Assembly: GCF_025947365.1 (NCBI RefSeq)
Contig: NZ_CP110012.1
Coordinates: forward strand, 3,906,001 to 3,970,000
Source of the DNA: Flavobacterium sp. N502540
GTDB lineage: Bacteria > Bacteroidota > Bacteroidia > Flavobacteriales > Flavobacteriaceae
DNA length: 64,000 nucleotides
Reading direction: 5' to 3'
The notes below the pieces were generated by a model. It had not been told where the DNA came from, did not search any database, and saw only the letters and a list, made by a program, of their open reading frames with translations. Positions 42,146-51,102 of this stretch are shown one piece after another. A program made the translations under genes and the position numbers. How positions within the stretch are numbered: position 1 is the stretch's first letter; each line of letters begins with the position of its first letter.

Positions 42146-43432
42146 ATGATAGCAAAAATCGGAAGAAGCGCAAATTTATACGGAGCTTTAGCCTACAACC
42201 AGCTCAAACTTGAGAATGAAAAAGGAGAGATATTGTATGGCAATAAGATAATTGAAACCGCTAGCGGTAATTATTCCGTTGCACAATTAGCCCAATCTTT
42301 TACCCCTTATCTCATTGCCAACCGCAATACAGAGAAACATACGTTGCATATCTCGCTTAATCCCGATCCGAAAGACAAAGTAAGTGACGACAGGTTCATG
42401 GAAATGGCAGATGCGTATATGCAGGAAATGGGTTATGGACAGCAGCCTTATGTGGTGTTCAAACATACTGATATTGATCGTAGCCATATCCATATTGTAT
42501 CGGTGTGCGTTGATGAACAGGGGAAAAAGATTTCGGATAGTTATGAGAAAATGCGCTCTATGAACGTCTGCCGTGAACTTGAAAAGAAATATGGATTGAT
42601 ACCTGCAACAGATAAAGAGCATAAACAGATAGACAAGGTTTTCCGTCCTGTAGATTATAAGGCAGGTGATGTTAAAAGTCAGATAGCTTCCGTAGTTCGT
42701 CACCTGGCTAACTATTATCATTTCCAAACTTTAGGAGAATTCAATGCCTTGCTTTCTCTTTTTAATATTACCACCGAAAAAGTGCAGGGCGAGTTGGAAG
42801 GAAAAATGCAGGAGGGTTTGTTATATATACCTTTGAATGAAAAAGGCGAAAGAGCCGGACATCCTTTCAAGGCTTCTTTATTGGGAAAGAACGCTGGACT
42901 GCCGGCTCTGGAATTGAATTATGCAAAATACAAAGAAACTTTAAAAGACCACCCGGCAAAGCCGACCATTAGAGCTGCCGTTACCATTGCCCTGCAATTA
43001 ACAAGTGGTGAGGAGGCTTTTAAAAAACAGTTAGTGGAGCAAGGAATTAATGTGGTGGCACGTAGAAATGACACAGGACGTATTTACGGAATTACCTTTA
43101 TAGACCATAATTCTAAAACAGTGTGGAACGGCTCCAGATTGGGAAAAGAACTATCTGCTAACACATTTAATGATTTTTGGAACAAAAATATCACACCTGA
43201 AATTAAAGATTCGGTTAAATTGCAATCGAAAATATCCCCAGCAAATAATGCAGATCTTCCGCCAAATGAACCTTATCATTTGTTCGACTTCCTATATACT
43301 GCGCAAAAGCACGAAGGCGATTTAATTGATGCATTGGGTACCTTATTGCCAGAAGCCAATGGAGAAGATTATCAGGAACAAGATTTTGCTAATAGAATGA
43401 AGAAGAGAAGAAAAAAGAGGGAAGGCAGATAA
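42146..43432 (+). CDS. mobB: Relaxase MobB
   Basis: A 428-residue relaxase/mobilisation nuclease. The metal-binding motif is KHTDIDRSHIHIVS (H107, H114, H116), with an earlier HTLHIS (H65, H68); the candidate catalytic Tyr is among those near the N-terminus (Y12, Y17). RGSAN-like IGRSANLYGALAYN starts the protein, as in the family. It nicks oriT and pilots the strand into the recipient. Basic C-terminus MKKRRKKREGR. It is followed by a strong hairpin. Confidence 0.9.
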   Translation: MIAKIGRSANLYGALAYNQLKLENEKGEILYGNKIIETASGNYSVAQLAQSFTPYLIANRNTEKHTLHISLNPDPKDKVSDDRFMEMADAYMQEMGYGQQPYVVFKHTDIDRSHIHIVSVCVDEQGKKISDSYEKMRSMNVCRELEKKYGLIPATDKEHKQIDKVFRPVDYKAGDVKSQIASVVRHLANYYHFQTLGEFNALLSLFNITTEKVQGELEGKMQEGLLYIPLNEKGERAGHPFKASLLGKNAGLPALELNYAKYKETLKDHPAKPTIRAAVTIALQLTSGEEAFKKQLVEQGINVVARRNDTGRIYGITFIDHNSKTVWNGSRLGKELSANTFNDFWNKNITPEIKDSVKLQSKISPANNADLPPNEPYHLFDFLYTAQKHEGDLIDALGTLLPEANGEDYQEQDFANRMKKRRKKREGR

Positions 43433-43443
43433 GGATAGAATCA

Positions 43444-43481
43444 AAGCTATCCGAAAAGCCGACGGTTTTATCGGATAGCTT
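43444..43481. terminator. Bidirectional terminator after mobB
   Basis: Perfect 11-base arms AAGCTATCCGA (43444-43454) and TCGGATAGCTT (43471-43481), 16-base loop. It lies between the convergent mobB and the minus-strand small gene, and serves both. Confidence 0.75.
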
Positions 43482-43492
43482 AGTTAAAAAGG

Positions 43493-43780
43493 CTAGAGTA
43501 AATTCCAGTTTTGAGCCACAAAATTATTTAGCTGGTCTCTCATTACAATGCTGCTGGCTTGAGATAGTCTTATTATTCTCTCGACCTTTTGAAAGCTTGC
43601 TTTGGTTTTCGGAACCTGATAGTTCTTTACAAAAGCATCGCAAAAATAGACGACTTCATAGCGTTCTTTTTTATTTACACGTTCTCTGTCACGAATAGCC
43701 GTGTAATTGGGATTGTCACCATTGGTGGTCGTGTTTACATAATCACGATTGACTAAGTCATTTTCATCAAATTCTACCAT
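43493..43780 (-). CDS. Small hypothetical protein between mobB and mobC
   Basis: A 95-residue soluble protein (MVEFDENDLVNRDYVNTTTN...), with a central RERVNKKERYEVVYFCDAF and a basic helical C-terminus (KTKASFQKVERIIRLSQ). It is transcribed against mobB and mobC. I recall similar short genes near mob regions but no function. Confidence 0.55.
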   Translation of the reverse strand: MVEFDENDLVNRDYVNTTTNGDNPNYTAIRDRERVNKKERYEVVYFCDAFVKNYQVPKTKASFQKVERIIRLSQASSIVMRDQLNNFVAQNWNLL

Positions 43781-43968
43781 AATTTATTAATTTAAAATTT
43801 CCTAAAATTAAGAGCTTTTAAAAAGCAGTTATTACGGTTTTCCGTAACCTTAAAATTTAAATTTTAACAAATCAGTCAAACACTGCCGCTTGCCGCCATT
43901 TTCAACCACTTTAATACAAGCAGTTCTTATCGTATTTAAATTCATGAAACAACATTAAATGTTTTGAG

Positions 43969-45987
43969 ATGCAGGGAGAAGATGATTTAAGAGGATTAGC
44001 CAAAATTATGGCTTTTATGCGGGCAGTAAGTATCCTATTGATATTGATGCACCTTTATTGGTTTTGCTACTGTTACTTTATAGATCGGGGCTGGACACTA
44101 GAGGTAATCAACAAAATATTAGGCAATTTTCAGCGTACCGTGGGATTGTTCTCGCATACTCTTTATACCAAAGTATTTGCCTTAGTGTTATTAGGATTAA
44201 GCTGCCTGGGTTCAAAGGGAGTTAAAAACCAGAAGATAACATGGGCTAAGATTTATATGACTTTAGCAATTGGCTTTGTTCTGTTTTTTCTGAACACACC
44301 TTTATTAAGGCTATCAATAACTATCTCTATAATTCTTTATATCCTTAGCACTAGTTTAGGTTATATCGCTTTAATGGTATCAGGAATATGGATGAGCCGT
44401 CTGCTTCGTAATAATCTAATGGAAGATGTTTTTAACTATGAGAACGAAAGCTTTCAGCAGGAAACAATACTGATGGAAAACGAATACTCTGTTAATCTAC
44501 CTACGAAGTTTTATTACAAAGGAAAATGGAACAATGGCTGGATTAACATAGTCAATCCTTTTCGGGCAACGATTGTCTTAGGTACGCCGGGTTCGGGTAA
44601 ATCATATGCAATCGTGAACAATTACATCAAACAGCAGATTGAGAAAGGTTTCTCAATGTACATCTACGATTTCAAATTTGATGACCTTTCTACCATTGCA
44701 TATAATCATTTATTGAAGCACAGCGATAAATACAAAGTACAACCAAAATTCTATGTCATCAACTTTGATGACCCCCGAAAGAGCCACCGTTGCAATCCTC
44801 TTAATCCCGATTTCATGACGGATATCTCGGATGCTTACGAAGCAGCATATACAATAATGCTGAACCTCAATCGTAGCTGGATACAGAAGCAGGGCGATTT
44901 TTTCGTCGAAAGCCCAATTATCCTTTTGGCTGCAATCATTTGGTACCTGAAAATTTATGACGACGGTAAATATTGCACATTCCCACACGCGATAGAACTC
45001 TTGAATAAAAAATACTCAGACGTGTTTACGATTTTAACCTCATATCCCGATTTGGAAAACTATCTGTCGCCTTTTATGGACGCGTGGCAGGGAGGGGCAC
45101 AGGATCAGTTGCAGGGACAGATAGCCTCTGCAAAAATCCCTTTGTCAAGAATGATTTCGCCTCAACTGTACTGGGTTATGACAGGAGATGATTTTTCATT
45201 GGACATCAACAATCCCAAAGAGCCTAAGATATTATGCGTAGGCAATAATCCTGACCGCCAAAATATCTATTCTGCCGCGCTGGGATTATACAATTCACGT
45301 ATCGTTAAACTCATTAACAAAAAAGGCCAATTGAAGAGTTCTGTTATCATAGACGAGCTGCCCACTATATACTTTAGGGGGCTTGATAACCTTATTGCAA
45401 CCGCCAGAAGTAATAAGGTGGCTGTTTGCTTGGGCTTTCAGGATTATTCACAGCTGACAAGGGATTATGGCGACAAAGAGAGCAAGGTAATTCAGAATAC
45501 TGTAGGTAATATTTTTAGCGGCCAAGTGGTCGGCGAAACTGCAAAAAGCCTGTCGGAAAGATTCGGGAAAGTATTGCAGAAAAGGCAGGGCATGAGCATC
45601 AACCGCAACGATACATCAACTTCAATATCAACTCAATTGGACAGTCTTATACCTGCTTCCAAAATATCCACCCTGACACAAGGTTTTTTTGTTGGTTCTG
45701 TATCAGACAATTTTGATGAACGCATCGAGCAGAAAATTTTCCATGCTGAAATTGTCGTGGATAATCAAAAGGTTGCTTCAGAAACTAAAGGATATCAACA
45801 GATACCGGAAATCTTATCTTTTATTGACGAAAACGGGAATGATAAAATGAAGCAGGCAATTGAGAGTAATTACAGGCAGATAAAAACGGATATTGTACTA
45901 GTTATAGAAACCGAATTGGAACGTATAAAGAATGATCCCGAGTTAAAGCATTTGGTACAAAAGGAAAGTTGTAAAAAAAGCGAGTAA
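43969..45987 (+). CDS. mobC: Type IV coupling protein MobC (VirD4/TraG-like)
   Basis: A 672-residue protein. Four membrane segments lie in the first 145 residues (about 17-38, 66-82, 95-112, 118-142). Walker A is GTPGSGKS (205-212); Walker B is near SSVIIDELPT. Other family blocks are NPLNPDFMTDISDAYEAAYT, ILCVGNNPDRQNIYS and VCLGFQDYSQL. It recruits the relaxase-DNA complex to the channel. It is named MobC in Bacteroidetes elements. Confidence 0.92.
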   Translation: MQGEDDLRGLAKIMAFMRAVSILLILMHLYWFCYCYFIDRGWTLEVINKILGNFQRTVGLFSHTLYTKVFALVLLGLSCLGSKGVKNQKITWAKIYMTLAIGFVLFFLNTPLLRLSITISIILYILSTSLGYIALMVSGIWMSRLLRNNLMEDVFNYENESFQQETILMENEYSVNLPTKFYYKGKWNNGWINIVNPFRATIVLGTPGSGKSYAIVNNYIKQQIEKGFSMYIYDFKFDDLSTIAYNHLLKHSDKYKVQPKFYVINFDDPRKSHRCNPLNPDFMTDISDAYEAAYTIMLNLNRSWIQKQGDFFVESPIILLAAIIWYLKIYDDGKYCTFPHAIELLNKKYSDVFTILTSYPDLENYLSPFMDAWQGGAQDQLQGQIASAKIPLSRMISPQLYWVMTGDDFSLDINNPKEPKILCVGNNPDRQNIYSAALGLYNSRIVKLINKKGQLKSSVIIDELPTIYFRGLDNLIATARSNKVAVCLGFQDYSQLTRDYGDKESKVIQNTVGNIFSGQVVGETAKSLSERFGKVLQKRQGMSINRNDTSTSISTQLDSLIPASKISTLTQGFFVGSVSDNFDERIEQKIFHAEIVVDNQKVASETKGYQQIPEILSFIDENGNDKMKQAIESNYRQIKTDIVLVIETELERIKNDPELKHLVQKESCKKSE

Positions 45988-46050
45988 ATGAGATTCTAAG
46001 TTAAAGTTTTGACCAGGGCCAGGCTTTTCTGTAAGTCCAAAATAAAACAA

Positions 46051-46074
46051 AACCCTCGAATTATTCAGAGGGTT
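46051..46074. terminator. Bidirectional terminator between mobC and ORF6N gene
   Basis: AACCCTC (46051-46057) and GAGGGTT (46068-46074) with an A-rich flank on the left and a T-rich flank on the right. It lies between two convergent genes and acts both ways. Confidence 0.7.
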
Positions 46075-46081
46075 AATTTAT

Positions 46082-46960
46082 TTAATTGTTCAATATCTGC
46101 AGCATTTTACCCACCTCAATATCCATTCTTGAAAAGGCAAACCATTTTTTACCCAAATCCTTGAGCGAGGCTCCGATGTGATAGAGTTCCGTATCGTCAA
46201 TTATCAAAAAACGGTCGTGAGCATCAAAGAAAATTTCAATTTCAATCCTGGGATATTGGCTGTTGTATCGTTGCACATCCAGCCGCAGCTGATTGCTAAT
46301 GTTCTTGGTATAGATAGTCGCACTAACATCATTGTTCCGCTTACCTAACAAAGTTAGTACAGTGTCATCTACATAATTATCCAGCAGGATGATTGAACTT
46401 TTGGCAGTTCGAATAATATCGGAAACAAAGGCATAGGCATCAAAAACCTGCCCGTTATAGAAAATACCTTTTTCGCTATGGAGCTTATCGCTTTCCAAAG
46501 CCTTAAAAATTTCTTCAAATTTTTGGTTCGCTTCTAATTGTTTGAATTCAATTTTATCCAATCGATGAAAAAGAGAGGCGTTGCTCATAAGTATTCTACG
46601 CATTTCTACAAAGGCTTCCATAATTTCTACACTGACCTTAACGGCAATGTGGGAACGCAGTATAGCAGAAGCCATGGCAACACCCTGTTCGGTAAAAACA
46701 TAAGGTAAATAGCGTCTTCCACCATAATTCAAACTTGAGGTTCCAATTTGGAACCTCAAGATTTCAGCTTCCTCTTCATTCAATTGAAAACAAAAGGATT
46801 CAGGAAACCTTTCTATATTCCTTTTTACGGCTTTGTTGAGGTTCTTTGTTTCAACTTGGTATAAGGAAGCAAGGTTGCTATCGAGCATAACCTGCTTTCC
46901 GCGTATGGAATAAATCAGATTTCTGATTTCCATAGTGCTAAGGGTAGGTTTATTTTCCAT
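46082..46960 (-). CDS. ORF6N-domain protein with PLD-like C-terminus
   Basis: A 292-residue protein started at MENKPTLSTMEIRN (46960), 11 bases inside topB. An upstream in-frame start at 47008 would overlap further and lacks family support. The N-terminal ORF6N (KilA-N related) domain has IRGKQVMLDSNLASLYQVET, NLNKAVKRNIERFPESFCFQ and YVFTEQGVAMASAIL. The C-terminal half has SSIILLDNYVDDTVL and HDRFLIIDD (H248) then HIGASLKDLGKKW, a single degenerate phospholipase D-like HxK/R-x4-D motif. The family is frequent on phage and conjugative elements and presumed regulatory. Confidence 0.82.
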   Translation of the reverse strand: MENKPTLSTMEIRNLIYSIRGKQVMLDSNLASLYQVETKNLNKAVKRNIERFPESFCFQLNEEEAEILRFQIGTSSLNYGGRRYLPYVFTEQGVAMASAILRSHIAVKVSVEIMEAFVEMRRILMSNASLFHRLDKIEFKQLEANQKFEEIFKALESDKLHSEKGIFYNGQVFDAYAFVSDIIRTAKSSIILLDNYVDDTVLTLLGKRNNDVSATIYTKNISNQLRLDVQRYNSQYPRIEIEIFFDAHDRFLIIDDTELYHIGASLKDLGKKWFAFSRMDIEVGKMLQILNN

Positions 46961-49043
46961 TACTTGGGAAGCCTTTATTTTTGGCAAATTCAAAGGTAGT
47001 TTCTGCATTATCGTTCAGTACGATGTACGCATCGAATTTCTTTCCTGACCTGCTTTTCATTCCTTTAATGAGTGAAGTTGTACCCTTGCTGACAAGACTT
47101 TTAATATTGTCTATACTGATTTGCGCACCGCAGACATTGCGGAACTGTATCCAGTTGCAAGTCTCTTCAGGACACTTTACTATTTTGTCACGTATGATAA
47201 GTTGTTGGCTTTTACATTTGGGGCAGATGAGGTCTGGCAAGTTGTTTTTGGCAATTGGGGTCTGCAACAATTCATTGGCAATGGATGCAGCGTATTTTTC
47301 CGTTTGCTTTTGAAATGTTCCGGCATCTGATTCGTTGTTTTCGATTTTTTCCATTGCAAGTTCCCATTGGGCAGTCATCGCCACATCTGCTATTTTTTGG
47401 TCTTTGACGAGTTCATATACCAATAATCCCTTTTCGGTTGGTACCAAAGATTTGTTTTCCCTATTTATGTAATTACGGGTAAGCAATGTTTCGATAATTG
47501 CTGCCCTTGTAGCTGCAGTGCCGATACCTAAATTTTGCAAAACCTTTCGCTCACCTTGATTTTCGATATCATTTCCGGCACTTTCCATAGCTGACAAAAG
47601 GCCTGCTTCAGAGTAAAGCACAGGCGGTTTAGTTTTCTTTTCCAGAACGGAAGCTTCTTTTATTTTAAGTTTATCGTCCTTTTTCAGCTCAGGCAAATCC
47701 ATTACATGATCTGTCTCATCATCGAGGAAACTGCCTCTAATGGAACGCCACCCGGATTCCATAATCTTACAGCCTTTTGATGTAAAATCATAATGCAGTA
47801 CCTGTAAGTCGACAACAGTTATCTCTTTGATACAGGGTTGTGAAATGGCTTCGAGTAATCGAAAGGCAATCATATTATAAATTGCATTTTCCTTTGGATT
47901 CAGGGCTGATGTCATTTTATCAGTAGTTAATAGTCCATGATGGTCAGTGACACGCAAATCGTTCACGATATGTTTATTAAAACGGCGCCATTTCATTTGA
48001 GATAGGTTTTGTTTAATATTTTCCCTCTTTTGTAAAGCTCTTACAAGATTAGGAATCTCTGCCCACATATCTTCAGGAATGTATTTGCTTGCGGTACGTG
48101 GGTATGTGATAAATTTCTGTTCGTAAAGGCTCTGGGAAATGTTGAGGGTTTCTTCGGCCGAAAGGTTTAATTTTTTATTGGCCTCCTTTTGCAGACCGGT
48201 AAGGTCGAACAATAAAGGCGGTTGCTCTGTAACGCTTTTGGTCACTTGGGATGTAATTATTGCCGTTTGCTTTCGCGCAATGGCTTTCAGCACATCACCG
48301 GCTAGTTTTTTGTCTTCCCATTTGATTTTTGAGATACTTTTAAAATCCATCATCTCTTTGTTATGGGACAACTGTATCTGCCAGTAATTTTTTACTTTGA
48401 AACTCCTGTTTTCCAGATAGCGTTTGCATATTAAAGCCAATGTAGGTGTCTGCACTCTTCCGAGTGAATAAACCCCGTTGGCTAATGCAATGGAGAGCGC
48501 TTGTGTGGCATTGATACCCACTAGCCAGTCGGCACGGCTCCTGGCTTGTGCTGCCTGATATAATCCGTCAAATTCTTTTCCGTCTTTGAGATTATCAAAG
48601 CCTTGTTTAATGGCTTTTTCAGTAAGGGAGCTTATCCAAAGTCGCTTAAAGGGTTTATTGCACTTCAAGTATTCGTATATGTACCTAAAAATGAGTTCGC
48701 CCTCGCGTCCTGAATCGGTAGCGACAATAATATTATCGCTGTTGTCAAAGAGTTCTCTAATGATTCTTAGTTGTTTTAGCGCTCCTGTATCTACAGAATC
48801 CCCTTGATTTTTACTGACCTTTCTGACAACCAGTAAAAAAGGGTTTGGAAGTATCGGTAGTGATGCTTTGTCAAATCCTGTGATGCCGTAATCTTCGGGC
48901 ATTCCTAATCCTACAAGATGGCCCAGTGCCCATGTAACAAAATAGCCGTTACCTGTCAGGTAGCCATCTTTTTTTTCGGTGGCTCTGATTATAACGGCTA
49001 TTTCCCTTGCCACACTGGGCTTTTCTGTAATAATTGTTATCAT
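46950..49043 (-). CDS. topB: DNA topoisomerase III (CTnDOT Exc-like)
   Basis: A 697-residue type IA topoisomerase. The TOPRIM domain has E7 and DSGREGE (110-116). The catalytic Tyr is Y314 in FITYPRTASKYIP. YSLGRVQTPTLALI is typical of TopB. The C-terminus has a four-Cys zinc ribbon (CPKCK ... CPEETC) and then a short module (SLIKGMKSRSGKKFDAYIVL) also found in the DUF3945 gene next door. In CTnDOT the corresponding Exc protein is part of the excision operon. It lies 6 bases downstream of the DUF3945 gene. Confidence 0.93.
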   Translation of the reverse strand: MITIITEKPSVAREIAVIIRATEKKDGYLTGNGYFVTWALGHLVGLGMPEDYGITGFDKASLPILPNPFLLVVRKVSKNQGDSVDTGALKQLRIIRELFDNSDNIIVATDSGREGELIFRYIYEYLKCNKPFKRLWISSLTEKAIKQGFDNLKDGKEFDGLYQAAQARSRADWLVGINATQALSIALANGVYSLGRVQTPTLALICKRYLENRSFKVKNYWQIQLSHNKEMMDFKSISKIKWEDKKLAGDVLKAIARKQTAIITSQVTKSVTEQPPLLFDLTGLQKEANKKLNLSAEETLNISQSLYEQKFITYPRTASKYIPEDMWAEIPNLVRALQKRENIKQNLSQMKWRRFNKHIVNDLRVTDHHGLLTTDKMTSALNPKENAIYNMIAFRLLEAISQPCIKEITVVDLQVLHYDFTSKGCKIMESGWRSIRGSFLDDETDHVMDLPELKKDDKLKIKEASVLEKKTKPPVLYSEAGLLSAMESAGNDIENQGERKVLQNLGIGTAATRAAIIETLLTRNYINRENKSLVPTEKGLLVYELVKDQKIADVAMTAQWELAMEKIENNESDAGTFQKQTEKYAASIANELLQTPIAKNNLPDLICPKCKSQQLIIRDKIVKCPEETCNWIQFRNVCGAQISIDNIKSLVSKGTTSLIKGMKSRSGKKFDAYIVLNDNAETTFEFAKNKGFPSNGK

Positions 49044-49049
49044 ATTTTA

Positions 49050-50507
49050 TTACATTTTACGCCCTTTTGATTTGGCAGTTGAGTTAGATTCTTCTTGTTG
49101 CTGCTGTTGTTTCTTGTCATCAGGATTTGTCTGACCTGATTTTAATGGCTCCTTTATGTTCTTAGTAGCTTCATTAGTTTTGCCTTCGGAATTGACAGCG
49201 GTCTGCGTTTTATGGGCTTCAGAAGGTTTTATCTGTTCTTTGATTTTATCAGGATTTTGAAATGAAAAATCTGTTTTATTAGTTTCCTTGTTGTAGGTGA
49301 TATATCCATTGTATTCTTTTCCTTTTTTATCCACTAAGCCGTTGATATAAACCGTCTGACCATCTTTAAGTTTTTGATACTCCTCATTATTGAGTTCCTT
49401 ATCTCTAAAGTTTTTAGGTGCTCCCTGAGTTTGGTTCTGCTGATTGCCTTGTGTCTGTTTATTAGAATCATTTCGGTCAAAGAGAAATTCAACAAAACGT
49501 TTATCTGCGTTTAATTGCACAGATGCATCAAAGGCAGTTCCTTTCTTGGAAACCATACCTTCTAATGCAAGAGGTTTGCCTTCAAATAAAGTTTGCTTTT
49601 GCTCTTCACTCAGCTTAACTCCTTTAATTTCATCGGGAATTTTAATGAAATCCGTGCGCAATGCGATCACCTCATTGGTCAGCCTGTCTATACTGATAAT
49701 GGAAGGCATGATCTCATTGTTTTTCGGATTGGTGAGATCCACTACGCGTCCCATATTGCCTGTTTGCAGCAGATTGTCTTTATCTTCCTTGGTGAACTCG
49801 TGACCGAAAAAAGGATAATTCAGATTAGGTTCTTTTCGGATGCCATGAATGGCCAGCACGACCTGTCCTTCGTCGTTTTGTTTGAGGGATAAGCGGGCAT
49901 CCATTCTGGTGACGGCAGTACCAAGGTTAAGGCTGACCGGTACAAGCTCATTTGTTTTGTATCCCTTTAGGAGCGGATCAAGAAGGCTCATTTTTTCAAG
50001 TTTTTCTTTGCTTAAACCCAAATGGTTTAATGTTTCCCAATCGATTTGTTCCGGTTTGTATTTGTATTCACTTGTTTCCGGATTTGTCTGTGTTGTTTCC
50101 ATATTAATTTCATTTTTTTGTTTATAATCTTTTACTTCGTGCTGTTTCATTAATTGCTCACCTTCAGGTGTAGGATGATCTAAATGTTTCTGCATCTCTT
50201 TTGAAGTATCAACAGCCAGCAGAGCAGGGATTTTGAAGAACGAAAAATTAGTTGGGTTCTTCAGTTGGCTGAAAAAATTAGAAAAGAAATTAGAAAACAC
50301 ATCCCCGTGCTTGTCTACCCGCATAAATTGATTCTGATTTTTGTGGGTTGGGTCAACAGTTTCCAGATTACCATTTTGGTCAATGCCTTTTACCGCCATG
50401 ATTTTCTTTTTCTCTTTATCGAATACCAGCAGTATATCTGATAACTCTTCAGGAGTATTTAGTACATCTTTAACTTGTTCGCTCATAATTTTAAATTTTA
50501 AATCCAT
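49050..50507 (-). CDS. DUF4099/DUF3945 protein
   Basis: A 485-residue soluble protein. The middle (about 165-265, LLKGYKTNELVPVSLNLGTA) fits DUF4099. DUF3945-type repeats follow: GKPLALEGMVSKKGTAFDAS and KDGQTVYINGLVDKKGKEYN. The C-terminus is Lys/Gln-rich and low in complexity (DDKKQQQQQEESN). It lies in the place of orf3 in the CTnDOT excision operon; function unknown. The start at MDLKFKIMSEQ is used, though a second Met (residue 8, MSEQVKDVLNT) is equally good. Confidence 0.82.
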   Translation of the reverse strand: MDLKFKIMSEQVKDVLNTPEELSDILLVFDKEKKKIMAVKGIDQNGNLETVDPTHKNQNQFMRVDKHGDVFSNFFSNFFSQLKNPTNFSFFKIPALLAVDTSKEMQKHLDHPTPEGEQLMKQHEVKDYKQKNEINMETTQTNPETSEYKYKPEQIDWETLNHLGLSKEKLEKMSLLDPLLKGYKTNELVPVSLNLGTAVTRMDARLSLKQNDEGQVVLAIHGIRKEPNLNYPFFGHEFTKEDKDNLLQTGNMGRVVDLTNPKNNEIMPSIISIDRLTNEVIALRTDFIKIPDEIKGVKLSEEQKQTLFEGKPLALEGMVSKKGTAFDASVQLNADKRFVEFLFDRNDSNKQTQGNQQNQTQGAPKNFRDKELNNEEYQKLKDGQTVYINGLVDKKGKEYNGYITYNKETNKTDFSFQNPDKIKEQIKPSEAHKTQTAVNSEGKTNEATKNIKEPLKSGQTNPDDKKQQQQQEESNSTAKSKGRKM

Positions 50508-50567
50508 TTGCGAAATTAAATGATGAGAAGGTGCTGACTAAAAGCTGGACTTTATTGGCGTTATTTT

Positions 50568-50876
50568 TCACTCCCTGGCGTATGTTTTTGGTATTTGGAC
50601 ATTGATACTTTCTCTGATGAACTGGTGTACATCTGATAGCTTATAATATATTTTTCCACTAATTGTATAATAGGGCAGCCTGCCGATTGATCGGTAACGC
50701 TGAAGTGACCTCCCGCTTATCTTAAGCATCTGCAATATATCTTGATTATCCAATAGCTCTTCGCCGTCAACACTTCCGCGTTTTTTTTCAAGTTCACTGA
50801 TATGCGCGTTCAAAAGATCGAAACGTTCAATGATTCGTTCCATCCAGGAAATGAATTCCATTCTGTCTATATTCAT
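50568..50876 (-). CDS. Excisionase-like helix-turn-helix protein
   Basis: A 102-residue protein with an N-terminal coiled helix (MERIIERFDLLNAHISELEK) and a MerR/Xis-type winged helix: LDNQDILQMLKISGRSLQRY, RSIGRLPYYTISGKIYYKLS, DVHQFIRES. Family and position match the Xis2c/Xis2d proteins of CTnDOT, which are needed for excision. It is the first gene of the excision operon, 60 bases before the DUF3945 gene, and lies behind a repeat-rich regulatory region. Confidence 0.82.
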   Translation of the reverse strand: MNIDRMEFISWMERIIERFDLLNAHISELEKKRGSVDGEELLDNQDILQMLKISGRSLQRYRSIGRLPYYTISGKIYYKLSDVHQFIRESINVQIPKTYARE

Positions 50877-50902
50877 GACTGTGTGTTTTACATTAGTGAT
50901 GC

Positions 50903-51080
50903 AAAATTGCTAATGGCAAAAGTTTTTCATTGCCAATGCCTGCCAATGTAAAATACTGTTTTGTGAAAAATTTAACTGTTAATGGAAGTGTATAAAATGT
51001 TGATTTATTAGGTCATGCAAACAGATGGAACTTGTTAAAAGCCATAGTTCGGCTAGTTGGCAATTGGCTCTCATTGGCAA
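50903..51080. promoter_or_regulatory. Repeated TTGGCA/TGCCAA operator sites upstream of the excision operon
   Basis: Between rteC and the excisionase gene are TTGC-N5-GCAA (50907-50919), the perfect palindrome CATTGCCAATG (50928-50938), TGCCAATG (50941-50948), TTGGCAATTGG (51058-51067) and CATTGGCAA (51072-51080). RteC of CTnDOT binds inverted half-sites upstream of xis2c and activates it, so these are the natural candidates here. The match to RteC sites is by position, not sequence. Confidence 0.5.
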
Positions 51081-51102
51081 CAGAATTGAAGTTTAAAACT
51101 CA

